Assembly: GCF_002086455.1 (NCBI RefSeq)
Contig: NZ_MVHC01000015.1
Location: forward strand, 1-64,000
From: Mycolicibacter algericus DSM 45454
Lineage (GTDB): Bacteria > Actinomycetota > Actinomycetes > Mycobacteriales > Mycobacteriaceae
Reading direction: 5' to 3'
Length of the DNA stretch: 64,000 nucleotides
The position numbers and the translations under genes are program-made. Of the stretch, positions 50,478 through 59,423 are shown piece by piece (the stretch's first letter is position 1; each line of letters starts with the position of its first letter). Below the pieces are notes generated by a model that was not told the DNA's origin, did not search any database, and worked only from the letters and a program-made list of their open reading frames with translations.

Positions 50478-52925
50478 TCACTCACCCATCGAACGGGGTT
50501 CGGCATAGTGGTGCGCGAACACATCGGCCGGAACCGGCCATTGGTCGCCGTGATCGCCCTTGACCACCCAGTCCCCGTCGGCAGCTACGGTGGGGCCCTC
50601 CAGGGTCTGGATTGTCTCTCCCGGCTGGGCTATTCGCGCGAGCACCGTTCCGCGCCGTTGCCATTGCGATCCGCTGACATGGCGGTAGCCCGCCCGGAAG
50701 ATGTCGTCGCGCACCGACCAGCTCTTGCCGTCCTCTTCGACCAACCAGTCGCCGGGGCCGGCCTGCATCGTCGCTCCGGACGGGGAGGTCCAGGTCCAGG
50801 GCCCGTCTCGCTGCTCGGCGCGGACAGTCCCGACCCTGTCGAATGACTGCCATACCGGACGGGACCGGTAGCCGAGCTGGCGAAGACTCCACAGCGTGTT
50901 CGCCACGCTCAGCAGGACGCCGTCGAGCAGCGCAGGATCGGCTTCGATGACAGACCAGTCGACCAGCTTGTCGTGGATCCGGTGCCGATCGTCTCGGTTC
51001 GGGCCATATCGCCAACCGTTGCGGTGGTAGTAGTGGCACCAGTCTTCGTGTTCGCTACGGGCCATCGCGATGGCTGAATCGTGGTCGAAGCCGAGCTGAG
51101 CGAGTTGTTCCAGCGGCGGCAAACCGGCCATGTCTCGCTCCGCCAGCGGGGCCGGTGCGCTGCCCCAGGTATCCCAAGTGTGGTCGGCGACCTGCTCGAC
51201 CATCCACAAGGCATTGCGGACCTGGCGCCGGTTCGACCGGCGGTAGAACTCGTCGAGTTCGTCCCACGGCAACCGCGAGGGCAGCGGTTGCGCCTGCGGA
51301 CCGATCCTGGCGAGGTAGCGCCCGTGGATGAGGCTGGCGGCCCGCTCCCAGGCGTCGGATACTTGCCCGTCGGACATCTGCAGCATCAACCGGAAAGTAC
51401 GGAGCCGGCCCACAATCGGTATCGGCTTGTCACTGACCCGGCTGTCGGGATCCCAGCTGTAGACCGGCATCGTGGTGAAGCGGGCCGCCAACCGGCTTCC
51501 GGTGGTGGCCGGGCCACGGGGACCACGTGACCAGTCGTCGACGAATATGGCGGCACTGGTCGCCGCATCGCCGGCATCGATCAGCTGGGCCAGCGTCGGC
51601 ACCGTCGGTGCGCTGGACACCACGTCGATGTCCGGACCGGTCGCGATGAGTCCTATTTGCGCGCGGTGGAATTCGTGATCCCGCTGGTATTCGGCGGCGT
51701 CCTCGCCGACCAGTATCAGGGCCGGCAACGCCGACTCGGACGGGGCGCTGTAGTAGTCATGCTCCAATTTCCGGCGGGTCAGGTCGGCGCAGAGCGCCAG
51801 CGTCAACTGCGAAGTACCGCACACGAATACCTGCTGAATAGTCTTGGCGGCGACGATATTGTCGAGCAGCCAGCGGGCGGTCACTTCGTACTTTCCGATG
51901 ATGTCGACGGCCCATCGCGCATCAGCCCCGCCGAACTGCTGGGCGCGCCAGGCCTCGGCCTGCCACGGATCGTCGACCCGGAGCACCAGGGGTAGTCGTC
52001 GCGGCTGGCGGCGTGAATAGGCGAGCGCCTGGCTGATCGTGTCCAGCCACAGCCGGTTGTTGGAGGCGTCACTCGACAACAGGTACAAGCTCGCGAGATT
52101 GCGCCACAGCGACAGCGATTCCAGCGAGGCCGGGTTGTTGAGGTCTACCGAAAGCACTCGGGCCCCCAGGGCCCGCGCGCCGTATAGGCCGCGTTCGTCG
52201 GCGGCGTCGAACATGACGACGAGCGTGTCGCGCCGGCCCAGCGTCTGCGCGATGCCGCCGATCATCGCCCCGGAGTCGTCATCGACGCCGATCACCGCGG
52301 TGACAGCGGAGGCGTGATTGGCCTGCCATCGATCCACCTGGGATCGGAACAGGGCGAGCGCGACACCGGAGAGTCCGGTGAAAATGGCGCCGAGTGCCGC
52401 CAGTCGTGCTACCACCAGGGCGGTCGGCGTGGTGGTAGGGCAGACCTGCCCACTCATCGAGAGGTCTGTCATGCCGCCTTTGATCAGTACCGCCGTCCAG
52501 ATCAGCGGCTGGAAGAAGCTCGGATGAGTGTCGTCGTGGCATTCCCAGAACGAGCTCAGACCGAGTAGGGCGCCCACGGTGGCAAGACCGGCGACTATCG
52601 CGGCCGGGACGCTTCCCGATCGCGTGTCGCCGTGGCCGCGAAAACTCAGCACACAGAGCGTGACCAGGACGGTCACGGTGATGGCGACCGACGGCAACGA
52701 TCCGGGGCGGCCGAACCAGCCCAACCACGCCGGTAACCCGCCGGCGGCGTCCGGCCACCGGGCAAGTACGCACAGCCAGGCGATCAGGGTGACGGCCACG
52801 GCCGACAGGGCCAGATGGGCGGCACGGCGAGACGTGACGAGGGAACGCATTCGCGTGGCCGCACGGGCGCCTGTGCACTGATCCGGACTCGGGCTCACTG
52901 TTCTGTCCTGTTGGTATTGCGGCAT
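50478..52925 (-). CDS. Membrane TrkA/RCK-like protein with RyR domain and PGDYG-like repeats
   Basis: An 815-residue protein. Four hydrophobic helices at about 37-56, 78-95, 106-126 and 168-193. Cytosolic Rossmann-like regions (about 205-310, AVIGVDDDSGAMIGGIAQTLG...ARVLSVDLNNPASLESLSL; about 364-465, QQVFVCGTSQLTLALCADLTRR) resemble TrkA/RCK domains with decayed nucleotide motifs. A ryanodine-receptor (RyR) domain covers about 550-662, with YRRSNRRQVRNALWMVEQV and ARSEHEDWCHYYHRNGWRYGP, RHRIHDKLVDW. The C-terminus has two PGDYG-like repeats (PGDWLVEEDGKSWSVRDDIF, 724-743; DGDWVVKG-DQWPVPADVF, 783-803). Divergent from a TIR gene across 50 bases. Start ATG 52925; longer or shorter starts are possible. 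No counterpart sits between Rv1866 and Rv1867 in M. tuberculosis. Confidence 0.82.
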   Translation of the reverse strand: MPQYQQDRTVSPSPDQCTGARAATRMRSLVTSRRAAHLALSAVAVTLIAWLCVLARWPDAAGGLPAWLGWFGRPGSLPSVAITVTVLVTLCVLSFRGHGDTRSGSVPAAIVAGLATVGALLGLSSFWECHDDTHPSFFQPLIWTAVLIKGGMTDLSMSGQVCPTTTPTALVVARLAALGAIFTGLSGVALALFRSQVDRWQANHASAVTAVIGVDDDSGAMIGGIAQTLGRRDTLVVMFDAADERGLYGARALGARVLSVDLNNPASLESLSLWRNLASLYLLSSDASNNRLWLDTISQALAYSRRQPRRLPLVLRVDDPWQAEAWRAQQFGGADARWAVDIIGKYEVTARWLLDNIVAAKTIQQVFVCGTSQLTLALCADLTRRKLEHDYYSAPSESALPALILVGEDAAEYQRDHEFHRAQIGLIATGPDIDVVSSAPTVPTLAQLIDAGDAATSAAIFVDDWSRGPRGPATTGSRLAARFTTMPVYSWDPDSRVSDKPIPIVGRLRTFRLMLQMSDGQVSDAWERAASLIHGRYLARIGPQAQPLPSRLPWDELDEFYRRSNRRQVRNALWMVEQVADHTWDTWGSAPAPLAERDMAGLPPLEQLAQLGFDHDSAIAMARSEHEDWCHYYHRNGWRYGPNRDDRHRIHDKLVDWSVIEADPALLDGVLLSVANTLWSLRQLGYRSRPVWQSFDRVGTVRAEQRDGPWTWTSPSGATMQAGPGDWLVEEDGKSWSVRDDIFRAGYRHVSGSQWQRRGTVLARIAQPGETIQTLEGPTVAADGDWVVKGDHGDQWPVPADVFAHHYAEPRSMGE

Positions 52926-52975
52926 GGAGTTTACTCGGTATGCTTCTTCCCACGTCGAACTTTCCGGAGGCACTC
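52926..52975. promoter_or_regulatory. 50-base divergent promoter region of the RyR and TIR genes
   Basis: The whole space between the two divergent start codons. AT-rich GAGTTTACTCGGTATGC (about 52927-52943) could hold overlapping -10 elements. GGAGG at 52966-52970 serves the TIR gene. Shared regulation of the two genes is likely. Confidence 0.4.
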
Positions 52976-54532
52976 ATGCTCTTCGTGAGTCACGCCAGCC
53001 AAGACCGGTCGGCGATTGACGGCTTGCTGATCGTGTTGCGGCGCACCCGCCAGGGTGTGTGGCTGGACGATGAACTGGGCGGCGGGGAGGCCTGGTGGCA
53101 GACCATCCTCGAGAAGATTCGCGAATGCGACGTGTTCATCGTCGCGTTGTCGAACAACTCACTGGCCTCCAAACCCTGCCGAGCGGAGCTGGCGTACGCC
53201 CAGGCGCTACGTCGCCCGATTCTTCCCGTCCAGATCGGCCCGGTCGACAGCGTGCGGGTCACCCCGCTTGCCGCCACCCAGATCATCGACTACCGGAACC
53301 CGAACTCCGAGACTGAAATCCGGTTGATCGAAGCGTTGCAACGGCGAACGGCGCAAGGGGGGCCGCTGCCGGCGCCGCTGCCCGCGGAGCCGGAGGTGCC
53401 GTTCGCCTATCTGATGCGGTTGGCCGGAGTCCTCGCCAGCCCGGAGTTGAGCCATCACGAGCAGGCCGGGCTGGTCTCGGAACTGCGAAACAAGCTTGAC
53501 GAGGACTGTGCTGATCCCACCGCGCATCGCGACATCGTTCGGCTGCTGTACCTGCTGCGCGACCGACCTGATGTCACCTGGCGCACCAGAAGCGACGTCG
53601 ACGCGGTGCTGAGTAACTGCGACGGCAACCTCTCGACCCCGGCGGGCGGGCTGAGCACCGTTCCCTTCGCGGCCCCGCAACCCGTGCTGCGGGCGCCGTC
53701 GGGTCCGCAACCGATCGTCGAGGCAGCGCCGTCGGGACTGCAAGCTGCCCGGGATCTGCCGACCGGGCGGGCCCGTCCGGTCGTCATCGCGGCAACCGAC
53801 ACCCACCGGGATCCGCCGCGGCGACTACGCCGCCTCGTGCGCAACAGGTGGTTCCTCGCCGGCGGTGTCGCCGCCGGCGCGATCGCGGCGATTCTGGTTG
53901 CGGTCGTGCTCAACGACCCGCAGCCGCAGCAGACCGACCTTGCCATGCTCGACGACAGCGAACTCGACACCATCATGGGCGTCTCCGGCATGAAAATCGC
54001 CGAAAGCGGCGTCCACCGGGCCAAGCACACCAGCGGCGTGATCGAGGTGTCGCCACCGGACTGTGCGGGGGTGCTCTACCCGGGCCTGGACCGGACATAT
54101 CGGGACAGCGGGGGAGCGCAGGTGACCTGGCGGGTCTCGGAGGACCGCGGCGGGATGGGCCGCGCCGGAGTCGACGGAAATCGTTTCGTCGACCAGGACG
54201 TGGCGGTGTTTCCGGCTCACACCGACCGGGCGCTGGCGTTCGTTCGCGCGTCGGCCCTGCCCTGGAAGGCCTGCGCCGGGCAAACCGTGAGCGTGGTCTA
54301 CCGCGGAACGGAGAAATACACCTGGAATGTCGGCGACGTCACCGGCGAGGCACCGAAGATCACCCAGTCCTTCACCCTCGACGGCGGCAACGGCTACGGC
54401 TGCCAACGGGTGCTTCGGACGGTGTCGGACATGGTCATCGATGTGAAGGCCTGTGGCGATCACATCGGCGACGAAGCCAGCCGGATCGCCGGAAGACTGG
54501 CCGCCAGCGTCACAAACGGCCCGCTGTTCTGA
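52976..54532 (+). CDS. TIR-domain transmembrane protein with PknH-like extracellular sensor
   Basis: A 518-residue single-pass protein. TIR domain: about 1-125 (LFVSHASQDRSAIDG; GVWLDDELGGGEAWWQTILEKIRECDVFIVALSNNS; SKPCRAELAYAQ, with E71 as the expected catalytic Glu of TIR NADases). A helical region (about 140-212) and a Pro-rich linker lead to one helix at about 291-312. The outside part (about 318-518) is a PknH_C-type sensor: DSELDTIMGVSGM, DCAGVLYPG, PAHTDRALAF, WKACAGQTVSV, TWNVGDV, GYGCQRVL, with four Cys (363, 433, 476, 493) fitting PknH's two disulfides. ATG 52976 has GGAGG 5 bases upstream and gives a typical TIR start; ATG 52940 lacks a good RBS. A kinase is absent: TIR takes the place of PknH's kinase domain. 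Confidence 0.87.
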   Translation: MLFVSHASQDRSAIDGLLIVLRRTRQGVWLDDELGGGEAWWQTILEKIRECDVFIVALSNNSLASKPCRAELAYAQALRRPILPVQIGPVDSVRVTPLAATQIIDYRNPNSETEIRLIEALQRRTAQGGPLPAPLPAEPEVPFAYLMRLAGVLASPELSHHEQAGLVSELRNKLDEDCADPTAHRDIVRLLYLLRDRPDVTWRTRSDVDAVLSNCDGNLSTPAGGLSTVPFAAPQPVLRAPSGPQPIVEAAPSGLQAARDLPTGRARPVVIAATDTHRDPPRRLRRLVRNRWFLAGGVAAGAIAAILVAVVLNDPQPQQTDLAMLDDSELDTIMGVSGMKIAESGVHRAKHTSGVIEVSPPDCAGVLYPGLDRTYRDSGGAQVTWRVSEDRGGMGRAGVDGNRFVDQDVAVFPAHTDRALAFVRASALPWKACAGQTVSVVYRGTEKYTWNVGDVTGEAPKITQSFTLDGGNGYGCQRVLRTVSDMVIDVKACGDHIGDEASRIAGRLAASVTNGPLF

Positions 54533-54583
54533 ACGGAACGCCGCGACGCCGGCGGGCGCGCGACGCAGATTAGTCTTACGCCC

Positions 54584-56065
54584 ATGCCCGTCGACCCCCG
54601 GACACCGGTGCTGATCGGCTACGGCCAGATCAACCACCGCGACGACCACGACCCCGTCGAACCCGTCGACCTGATGGCCGCGGCGGCGCGCCACGCCGCC
54701 GACGACCGGGTGCTGCGCGCCGTCGACTCGGTCCGCGTGGTGAACCTGCTCTCGGCGCGCTACCGCGATCCGGGTGTGCTGCTTGCGCAGCGGATCGGCG
54801 CCGACCGGCCCGCCACACGCTACAGCCCGATGGGTGGCAATGTGCCGCAGTCGCTGTTGAATCGGGCCTGCCTGGACATCCAGGAAGGCCGCGCTGGGGT
54901 GGTGCTGCTGGCCGGCGGCGAGATGTGGCGCACCCGCAGCCGGTTGCGGGCCGCCGGCGGCAGGCTGGCCTGGACCCGGCAGGACGACGCGGAGGTTCCA
55001 CTCGCCGAATGTGAGGGCGAGGACGTGCCGTTGTCGGGTGCCGCCGAGGCACGCATCGGGTTGGACCGGCCCGCTTACGTCTACCCGCTGTTCGAGCAGG
55101 CACTGCGCATTGCGGCCGGGGAGACCATCGACGGACATCGCCGGCGCATCGGTGAGCTGTGGGCGCGGTTCAACGCGGTCGCCGTGGCCAACCCGCATGC
55201 CTGGATCCGCGAACCCGTTGGAGCCGAAGGGATCTGGCGGCCAGGGCACAAGAACCGGATGATCAGCTGGCCATACACCAAGTTGATGAACTCCAACAAC
55301 ATGGTCGACCAGGCCGCGGCGCTGGTACTGACCTCCGTTCAGGGCGCCACTGAGCTGCGGATCCCGTCGGAGCGCTGGGTCTTTCCGCAGGCCGGCGCTG
55401 ATGCCCACGACACTTATGCGATCGGTGCCCGCGACGAACTGCACCGCTCACCGGCGATCCGGATCGCGGGGGAGTGCGCACTGGAACTGGCGGGCGTAGG
55501 TGAGATCGGCGATATCGATTACGTCGACCTGTACTCGTGCTTCCCGTCGGCGGTCCAGGTGGCCGCGGCCGAACTGCGACTGCCCACCGATGACCCCGCC
55601 CGTCCACTGACCGTGACCGGCGGGCTGACCTTCGCCGGCGGGCCGTGGAACAACTACGTGATGCATTCGATAGCCACCTTGGCCGAACTGCTGGTCGCCA
55701 ACCCGGGTCGGCGCGGCCTGATCACCGCCAACGGCGGCTATCTGACCAAGCACAGCCTCGGGGTGTACGGCACCGAACCGCCAGGATCCGGATTCCGCTG
55801 GCAGGACGTCCAATCCGCGGTGGACGCCCAACCGACCCGGCCGGAGCTCACGCAGTGGCAGGGGACCGGCGCGGTGGAGTCGTGGACCACGCCGTTCGAC
55901 CGGGACGGCAAGCCCCAGCACGTTTTCCTCGCGGTCCGCACACCCGACGGATCACGGACCCTGGCGGTGAGCCGCGATCGGGATACCGCCGACGCGAGCG
56001 TGCGCGAGGACATCGCCGGTGCGGCCGTCGACGTGCACGTGGACGGCACGGCGACGCTGCGGTAG
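54584..56065 (+). CDS. Acetyl-CoA acetyltransferase-like (thiolase-fold) protein
   Basis: A 493-residue protein like Rv1867. The thiolase-fold N-terminus (TPVLIGYGQINHRDD) and later blocks QSLLNRACLDIQEGRAGVVLLAGGE, MVDQAAALVLTS and DYVDLYSCFPSAVQVAAAEL are visible. The usual catalytic His and Cys at the C-terminus are not obvious, so it may act as a carrier-like or non-decarboxylating relative. TAGTCT 7 bases before ATG 54584 suggests leaderless expression. It is the conserved gene on the right side of the TIR/RyR insertion. Confidence 0.85.
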   Translation: MPVDPRTPVLIGYGQINHRDDHDPVEPVDLMAAAARHAADDRVLRAVDSVRVVNLLSARYRDPGVLLAQRIGADRPATRYSPMGGNVPQSLLNRACLDIQEGRAGVVLLAGGEMWRTRSRLRAAGGRLAWTRQDDAEVPLAECEGEDVPLSGAAEARIGLDRPAYVYPLFEQALRIAAGETIDGHRRRIGELWARFNAVAVANPHAWIREPVGAEGIWRPGHKNRMISWPYTKLMNSNNMVDQAAALVLTSVQGATELRIPSERWVFPQAGADAHDTYAIGARDELHRSPAIRIAGECALELAGVGEIGDIDYVDLYSCFPSAVQVAAAELRLPTDDPARPLTVTGGLTFAGGPWNNYVMHSIATLAELLVANPGRRGLITANGGYLTKHSLGVYGTEPPGSGFRWQDVQSAVDAQPTRPELTQWQGTGAVESWTTPFDRDGKPQHVFLAVRTPDGSRTLAVSRDRDTADASVREDIAGAAVDVHVDGTATLR

Positions 56066-56079
56066 GCACCCGCCGCCGC

Positions 56080-57312
56080 TCAGCGCGACAGCTCGTTCAG
56101 CGGCGTCGTCGGGTCTGCCAGCCGGTCGGGATCGACGGATTGCTGCGACCTGACCAGGGCCTTGATGTCATCGAGGCCCTCCCAGATGTTGACGTTCATC
56201 CCGGCCAGTACCCGGTTGTCGTCGCCGAGCCAGAAGCTGGTGTACTCGCGCGCGTCGGTGTCGCCACGGAAGACCACGCGGGAGTAGCCGGGCGCGTGCC
56301 CGACGTACTCCATGCCGAGATCGTATTGGTCGGTGAAAAAGTATGGCAGCTCGGTGTATTCGCCCGGGTCACCGAGCATTCCCGCCGCCGCAACCGCCGG
56401 TTGCTTGAGTGCGTTCGCCCAGTGTTCGGTGCGGATCCGGGTTGCCAGCAGCGGATGCTGTGCCGCTGCGATGTCACCGACCGCGTAGATGTCGGGATCG
56501 CTGCTGCACAGGCTCGCGTCCACCAGGACACCGCCGTTGCCGGTGGCAAGACCGGCCTGCTCGGCCAGCTCGATGTTGGGCTGTGCGCCCACGGCGACCA
56601 GCACCGCGCCCGCGTTGATGTGCGAGCCGTCCGCCAATCGCAGGCCGGTGGCGGCGCCGTCGGCCGTGGTGATCTCGGCAACGGCCGAACCCAGGCGCAG
56701 GTCGACGCCGTGGTCGCGGTGCAGGGTGGCGAAGATCGCCCCGTTCTCGGCGCCGAGGCTGGCCAGCAGCGGCAGTGTGGCCGTTTCCACCACTGTCACG
56801 TCGACGCCGCGCTGGCGGGCCGCTGCGGCCACCTCCATGCCGATCCAGCCGGCGCCCACCACTGCCAGCGGGGTGCCCGATGCCAGTGCGGAATCCAGTG
56901 CAGCGGCGTCGTCGACCGTGCGCAGATAGTGCACGCCGCGAGCGTCGGGACCCGGGATCGGTACCCGTCGGGAGCGCGAACCCGTGGCCAGCAGCAGCTT
57001 CTGGTAGCTCAGGCTGGTGCCGTCGGCCAGTTCGACGCTGTGACCGGCCCGGTCCAAACCCACGACGCGGGCTCCGGAGCGAAAGTCGACATCGTGCTCG
57101 CGGTACCAGCCCTGTGGGTTCACGGTGAAGTCACCGAGAGTCTTCTTGCCGGCCAGGAATTCTTTGGACAGCGGCGGCCGCTCGTAGGGAAGATGCTGCT
57201 CCTCGCCGAGCAGCATGAGCGTTCCGCCGAAGTTCTTGTCGCGCAGCGCTTCCACGGCCTTGGCGCCGGCCAGGCCGGCGCCAACGATCACGAAGGTTGT
57301 TGATGTCGACAC
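56080..57312 (-). CDS. Ferredoxin/rubredoxin reductase-type flavoprotein
   Basis: A 410-residue FAD/NAD(P)H oxidoreductase like Rv1869c. Motifs: FVIVGAGLAGAKAVEALRDKN (FAD), AVVGAGWIGMEVAAAARQRG (NAD(P)H), ATGSRSRRVPIPG and DIYAVGDIAAAQHP (FAD). It is of the PdR/rubredoxin-reductase class that feeds ferredoxins for cytochromes P450 or dioxygenases. GTG 57312 (VSTSTTFVIVG) has GGAGGATC just upstream. The redox partner is not encoded next to it. Confidence 0.9.
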   Translation of the reverse strand: MSTSTTFVIVGAGLAGAKAVEALRDKNFGGTLMLLGEEQHLPYERPPLSKEFLAGKKTLGDFTVNPQGWYREHDVDFRSGARVVGLDRAGHSVELADGTSLSYQKLLLATGSRSRRVPIPGPDARGVHYLRTVDDAAALDSALASGTPLAVVGAGWIGMEVAAAARQRGVDVTVVETATLPLLASLGAENGAIFATLHRDHGVDLRLGSAVAEITTADGAATGLRLADGSHINAGAVLVAVGAQPNIELAEQAGLATGNGGVLVDASLCSSDPDIYAVGDIAAAQHPLLATRIRTEHWANALKQPAVAAAGMLGDPGEYTELPYFFTDQYDLGMEYVGHAPGYSRVVFRGDTDAREYTSFWLGDDNRVLAGMNVNIWEGLDDIKALVRSQQSVDPDRLADPTTPLNELSR

Positions 57313-57374
57313 GCGATCCTCCGCTCTAGGCGCCGTCAACGGCCACCTTACCGGCGATTCGGCCGGGCAGCGGG

Positions 57375-58010
57375 CTAATCGGCCAGCCGCTCACGAACAT
57401 CGGCGTCGGAGGAGTAGCGCACCAGCGCTGCCGCGAGTTCAGCGTTGCGGCCTCCCGACAGCGCACCGAGTTCGCTTGCGTCGCCGGGCAACCCGAGGTC
57501 ACGTGCCGCGGCCAGCGCACGCTCGTCGAAGCTGGCCCGGGCCCAGGGCCATACGTCTTGGACCTCCCGCAAGAAGATGCTCGCACCGGTATCACCGATC
57601 CCCTGGAACTCCGTGAGCAACTCGACGGCCGCGTCGATATTGCGCCCGCTGCGCTCCGCCAGCAGTCGCAGATCACCGCGATAGTTCTCCTGCACGGCTT
57701 CGGCGAGCTCCACCAACCGCGTGGCTGAACTCTCGTCGTAGCGGCGGTAGTGGGCGCGGCCCATGGCGTCGATCATGGTGCGGCGATCGGCCTCAAGAAC
57801 TTTGTGCGGTGTGCGCAGACCGCTCTTGAACAGCTCACGCGCGGCCCGGGCCGCGATGGCGGCATCAATCGGCTTGCTGGCGAGCATGCACAGGGTCAGC
57901 AGCTGAAACAGCGGCATCGGCTGATTACGCAACCGGATGCCAGCCTCCTGAGCGTAGGTCTTTCCCGCCCGCCGCAGCAGCCGTCGCACCAGTTCGGTGT
58001 TGGTATGCAC
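57375..58010 (-). CDS. Small helix-hairpin-helix-like conserved protein (Rv1870c-like)
   Basis: A 211-residue protein, equal in length to Rv1870c. All-helical with FQGIGDTGASIFLREV, which looks like the HhH turn of endonuclease III-type DNA glycosylases, but the catalytic Lys-Asp pattern and Fe-S Cys cluster are not seen. It could be a DNA-binding or degenerate glycosylase relative. GTG 58010 (VHTNTELVRRLLRRAGKTYAQEAGI) was chosen by length. It lies in a run of three minus-strand genes after lldD2. Confidence 0.78.
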   Translation of the reverse strand: MHTNTELVRRLLRRAGKTYAQEAGIRLRNQPMPLFQLLTLCMLASKPIDAAIAARAARELFKSGLRTPHKVLEADRRTMIDAMGRAHYRRYDESSATRLVELAEAVQENYRGDLRLLAERSGRNIDAAVELLTEFQGIGDTGASIFLREVQDVWPWARASFDERALAAARDLGLPGDASELGALSGGRNAELAAALVRYSSDADVRERLAD

Positions 58011-58060
58011 CGGCGGCGTATACCCGTTCGGGTCGCGCCACAAACGTCGGGCCGGCCCGA

Positions 58061-59305
58061 TCAGCCGCCGTCGAACGGAGCCGATCTCCGCAGCTGCGTC
58101 ACGTGCTGCGGGGACAGCTCGGCGAGCTCGCTGACCCCCAGCAGCCGCATGGTGCGCCGGATCTGTTCGGCGAGGATGTCGATGACGCGCTGCACCCCGG
58201 CCTGACCGCCGGCCATCAGCCCGTACAGATAGGCCCGGCCGATCAACGTACACCGGGCGCCCAGTGCCACCGCCGCCACGATGTCGGCGCCGGACATGAT
58301 TCCGGTGTCCAGCAGGATCTCGGTGTCGGCACCGACCTCGCGCGCGACGTGGGGCAGCAACGCAAAGGGCACCGGCGCCCGGTCGAGTTGGCGACCGCCG
58401 TGGTTGGACAACACGATGCCGTCGGCGCCGAGATCAACCACGGCGCGGGCATCGGCGAGGGTCTGGATGCCCTTGACGACGAACCGGCCCGGCCACTGCG
58501 ACCGGACCCAGGCCAGATCGTCGAAGGTCATGCTCGGGTCGAACATGCTGTCCATGTACTGCGCGACGGTGCCCGACCACCGGTCCAGCGACGCGAAGGC
58601 CAGCGGTTCGGTGGTGAAGAGGTCGAACCACCAGGCCGGGTGCACGATCGCATCGGCCACCGTGCGCAGCGTCAGCGCCGGCGGGATGGTCATACCGTTG
58701 CGGGTGTCGCGCCGACGCGCTCCCGGGACCGGGGCGTCGACGGTCGCCAGCAGGGTGTCGTAGCCGGCGTCGGCGGCGCGGCGCAGCAGCGCCATCGACC
58801 GCTCGCGGTCGCGCCATATGTAGAGCTGAAACCACCGCCGGGCGCCGGGGGCGGCCGCGGCGACCTCTTCGATGGAGGCTGTGCCCAGCGTCGACAGTGA
58901 GAACGGGATCCCGGCGGCCTCGGCGGCCCGGGCGCCGGCCAGCTCACCGGCGGTGTGCATGAGCCGGGTGAAGCCGGTCGGCGCGATCGCGAACGGCAGT
59001 GCCACCGAAGCGCCCAGCACGTCGCGGCTGGTGTCGACGTCGGTGACGTCGCGCAGGATCGCCGGGTGAAACTCGATGTCGCGGAAGGCCTGTCGGGCCC
59101 GTTCCAGTGAGATCTCGTCCTCGGCGGCGCCGTCGGTGTAGTCGAAGGCAGCCCGGGGGGTGCGGCGCTGGGCGATGCGCCGCAGATCCTCGACGGTCAA
59201 CGCGGCCGCCAGCCGCTGGGCACGGCGGTTCAACCGTGGCCGGCGAAATCTGATCAGCGGCGCCAGCTCGTGGACTCTGGGAAACCGCCGCTGCGTCACC
59301 GGCAT
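58061..59305 (-). CDS. lldD2: L-lactate dehydrogenase (FMN, quinone-linked)
   Basis: A 414-residue FMN-dependent 2-hydroxyacid dehydrogenase, same length as M. tuberculosis LldD2, oxidising L-lactate to pyruvate at the membrane. FMN and substrate sites: [62 protein letters not shown] (catalytic His and Arg in SNHGGRQLD) and [22 protein letters not shown] 59305 ([14 protein letters not shown]) fits; another ATG lies at 59317. M. tuberculosis lldD2 is required for growth on lactate. Confidence 0.95.
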   Translation of the reverse strand: MPVTQRRFPRVHELAPLIRFRRPRLNRRAQRLAAALTVEDLRRIAQRRTPRAAFDYTDGAAEDEISLERARQAFRDIEFHPAILRDVTDVDTSRDVLGASVALPFAIAPTGFTRLMHTAGELAGARAAEAAGIPFSLSTLGTASIEEVAAAAPGARRWFQLYIWRDRERSMALLRRAADAGYDTLLATVDAPVPGARRRDTRNGMTIPPALTLRTVADAIVHPAWWFDLFTTEPLAFASLDRWSGTVAQYMDSMFDPSMTFDDLAWVRSQWPGRFVVKGIQTLADARAVVDLGADGIVLSNHGGRQLDRAPVPFALLPHVAREVGADTEILLDTGIMSGADIVAAVALGARCTLIGRAYLYGLMAGGQAGVQRVIDILAEQIRRTMRLLGVSELAELSPQHVTQLRRSAPFDGG

Positions 59306-59326
59306 CGCTTGCTCCATCCACGAGAT

Positions 59327-59404
59327 TCGGTGTCCCGCTACTGCGGCGGCCGCGACGATCCGGTCGCCCTGGACCGGCTGGCGCGGCTCGCCGAGTCCGA
59401 CTGA
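59327..59404 (+). pseudogene. Possible 3' remnant of a DUF1810-like gene
   Basis: A short plus-strand frame ends [23 protein letters not shown] and a stop at 59404. The pattern resembles the C-terminal end of DUF1810 proteins (Rv1873 lies at this place and orientation in M. tuberculosis). Only the last 25 or so codons are left. A weak call. Confidence 0.2.
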
Positions 59405-59423
59405 GCCGCGCCAGCACCGATCC

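Noticed and set aside
50478..52925. Simple potassium-uptake TrkA assignment
   Set aside because: The Rossmann motifs are degenerate, no TrkH is near, and the RyR and PGDYG-like parts are not found in Trk systems.
53848..54573. Alternative +1 frame inside the TIR gene (241 codons)
   Set aside because: The main frame shows continuous PknH_C similarity with conserved Cys; the other is Arg-rich shadow.
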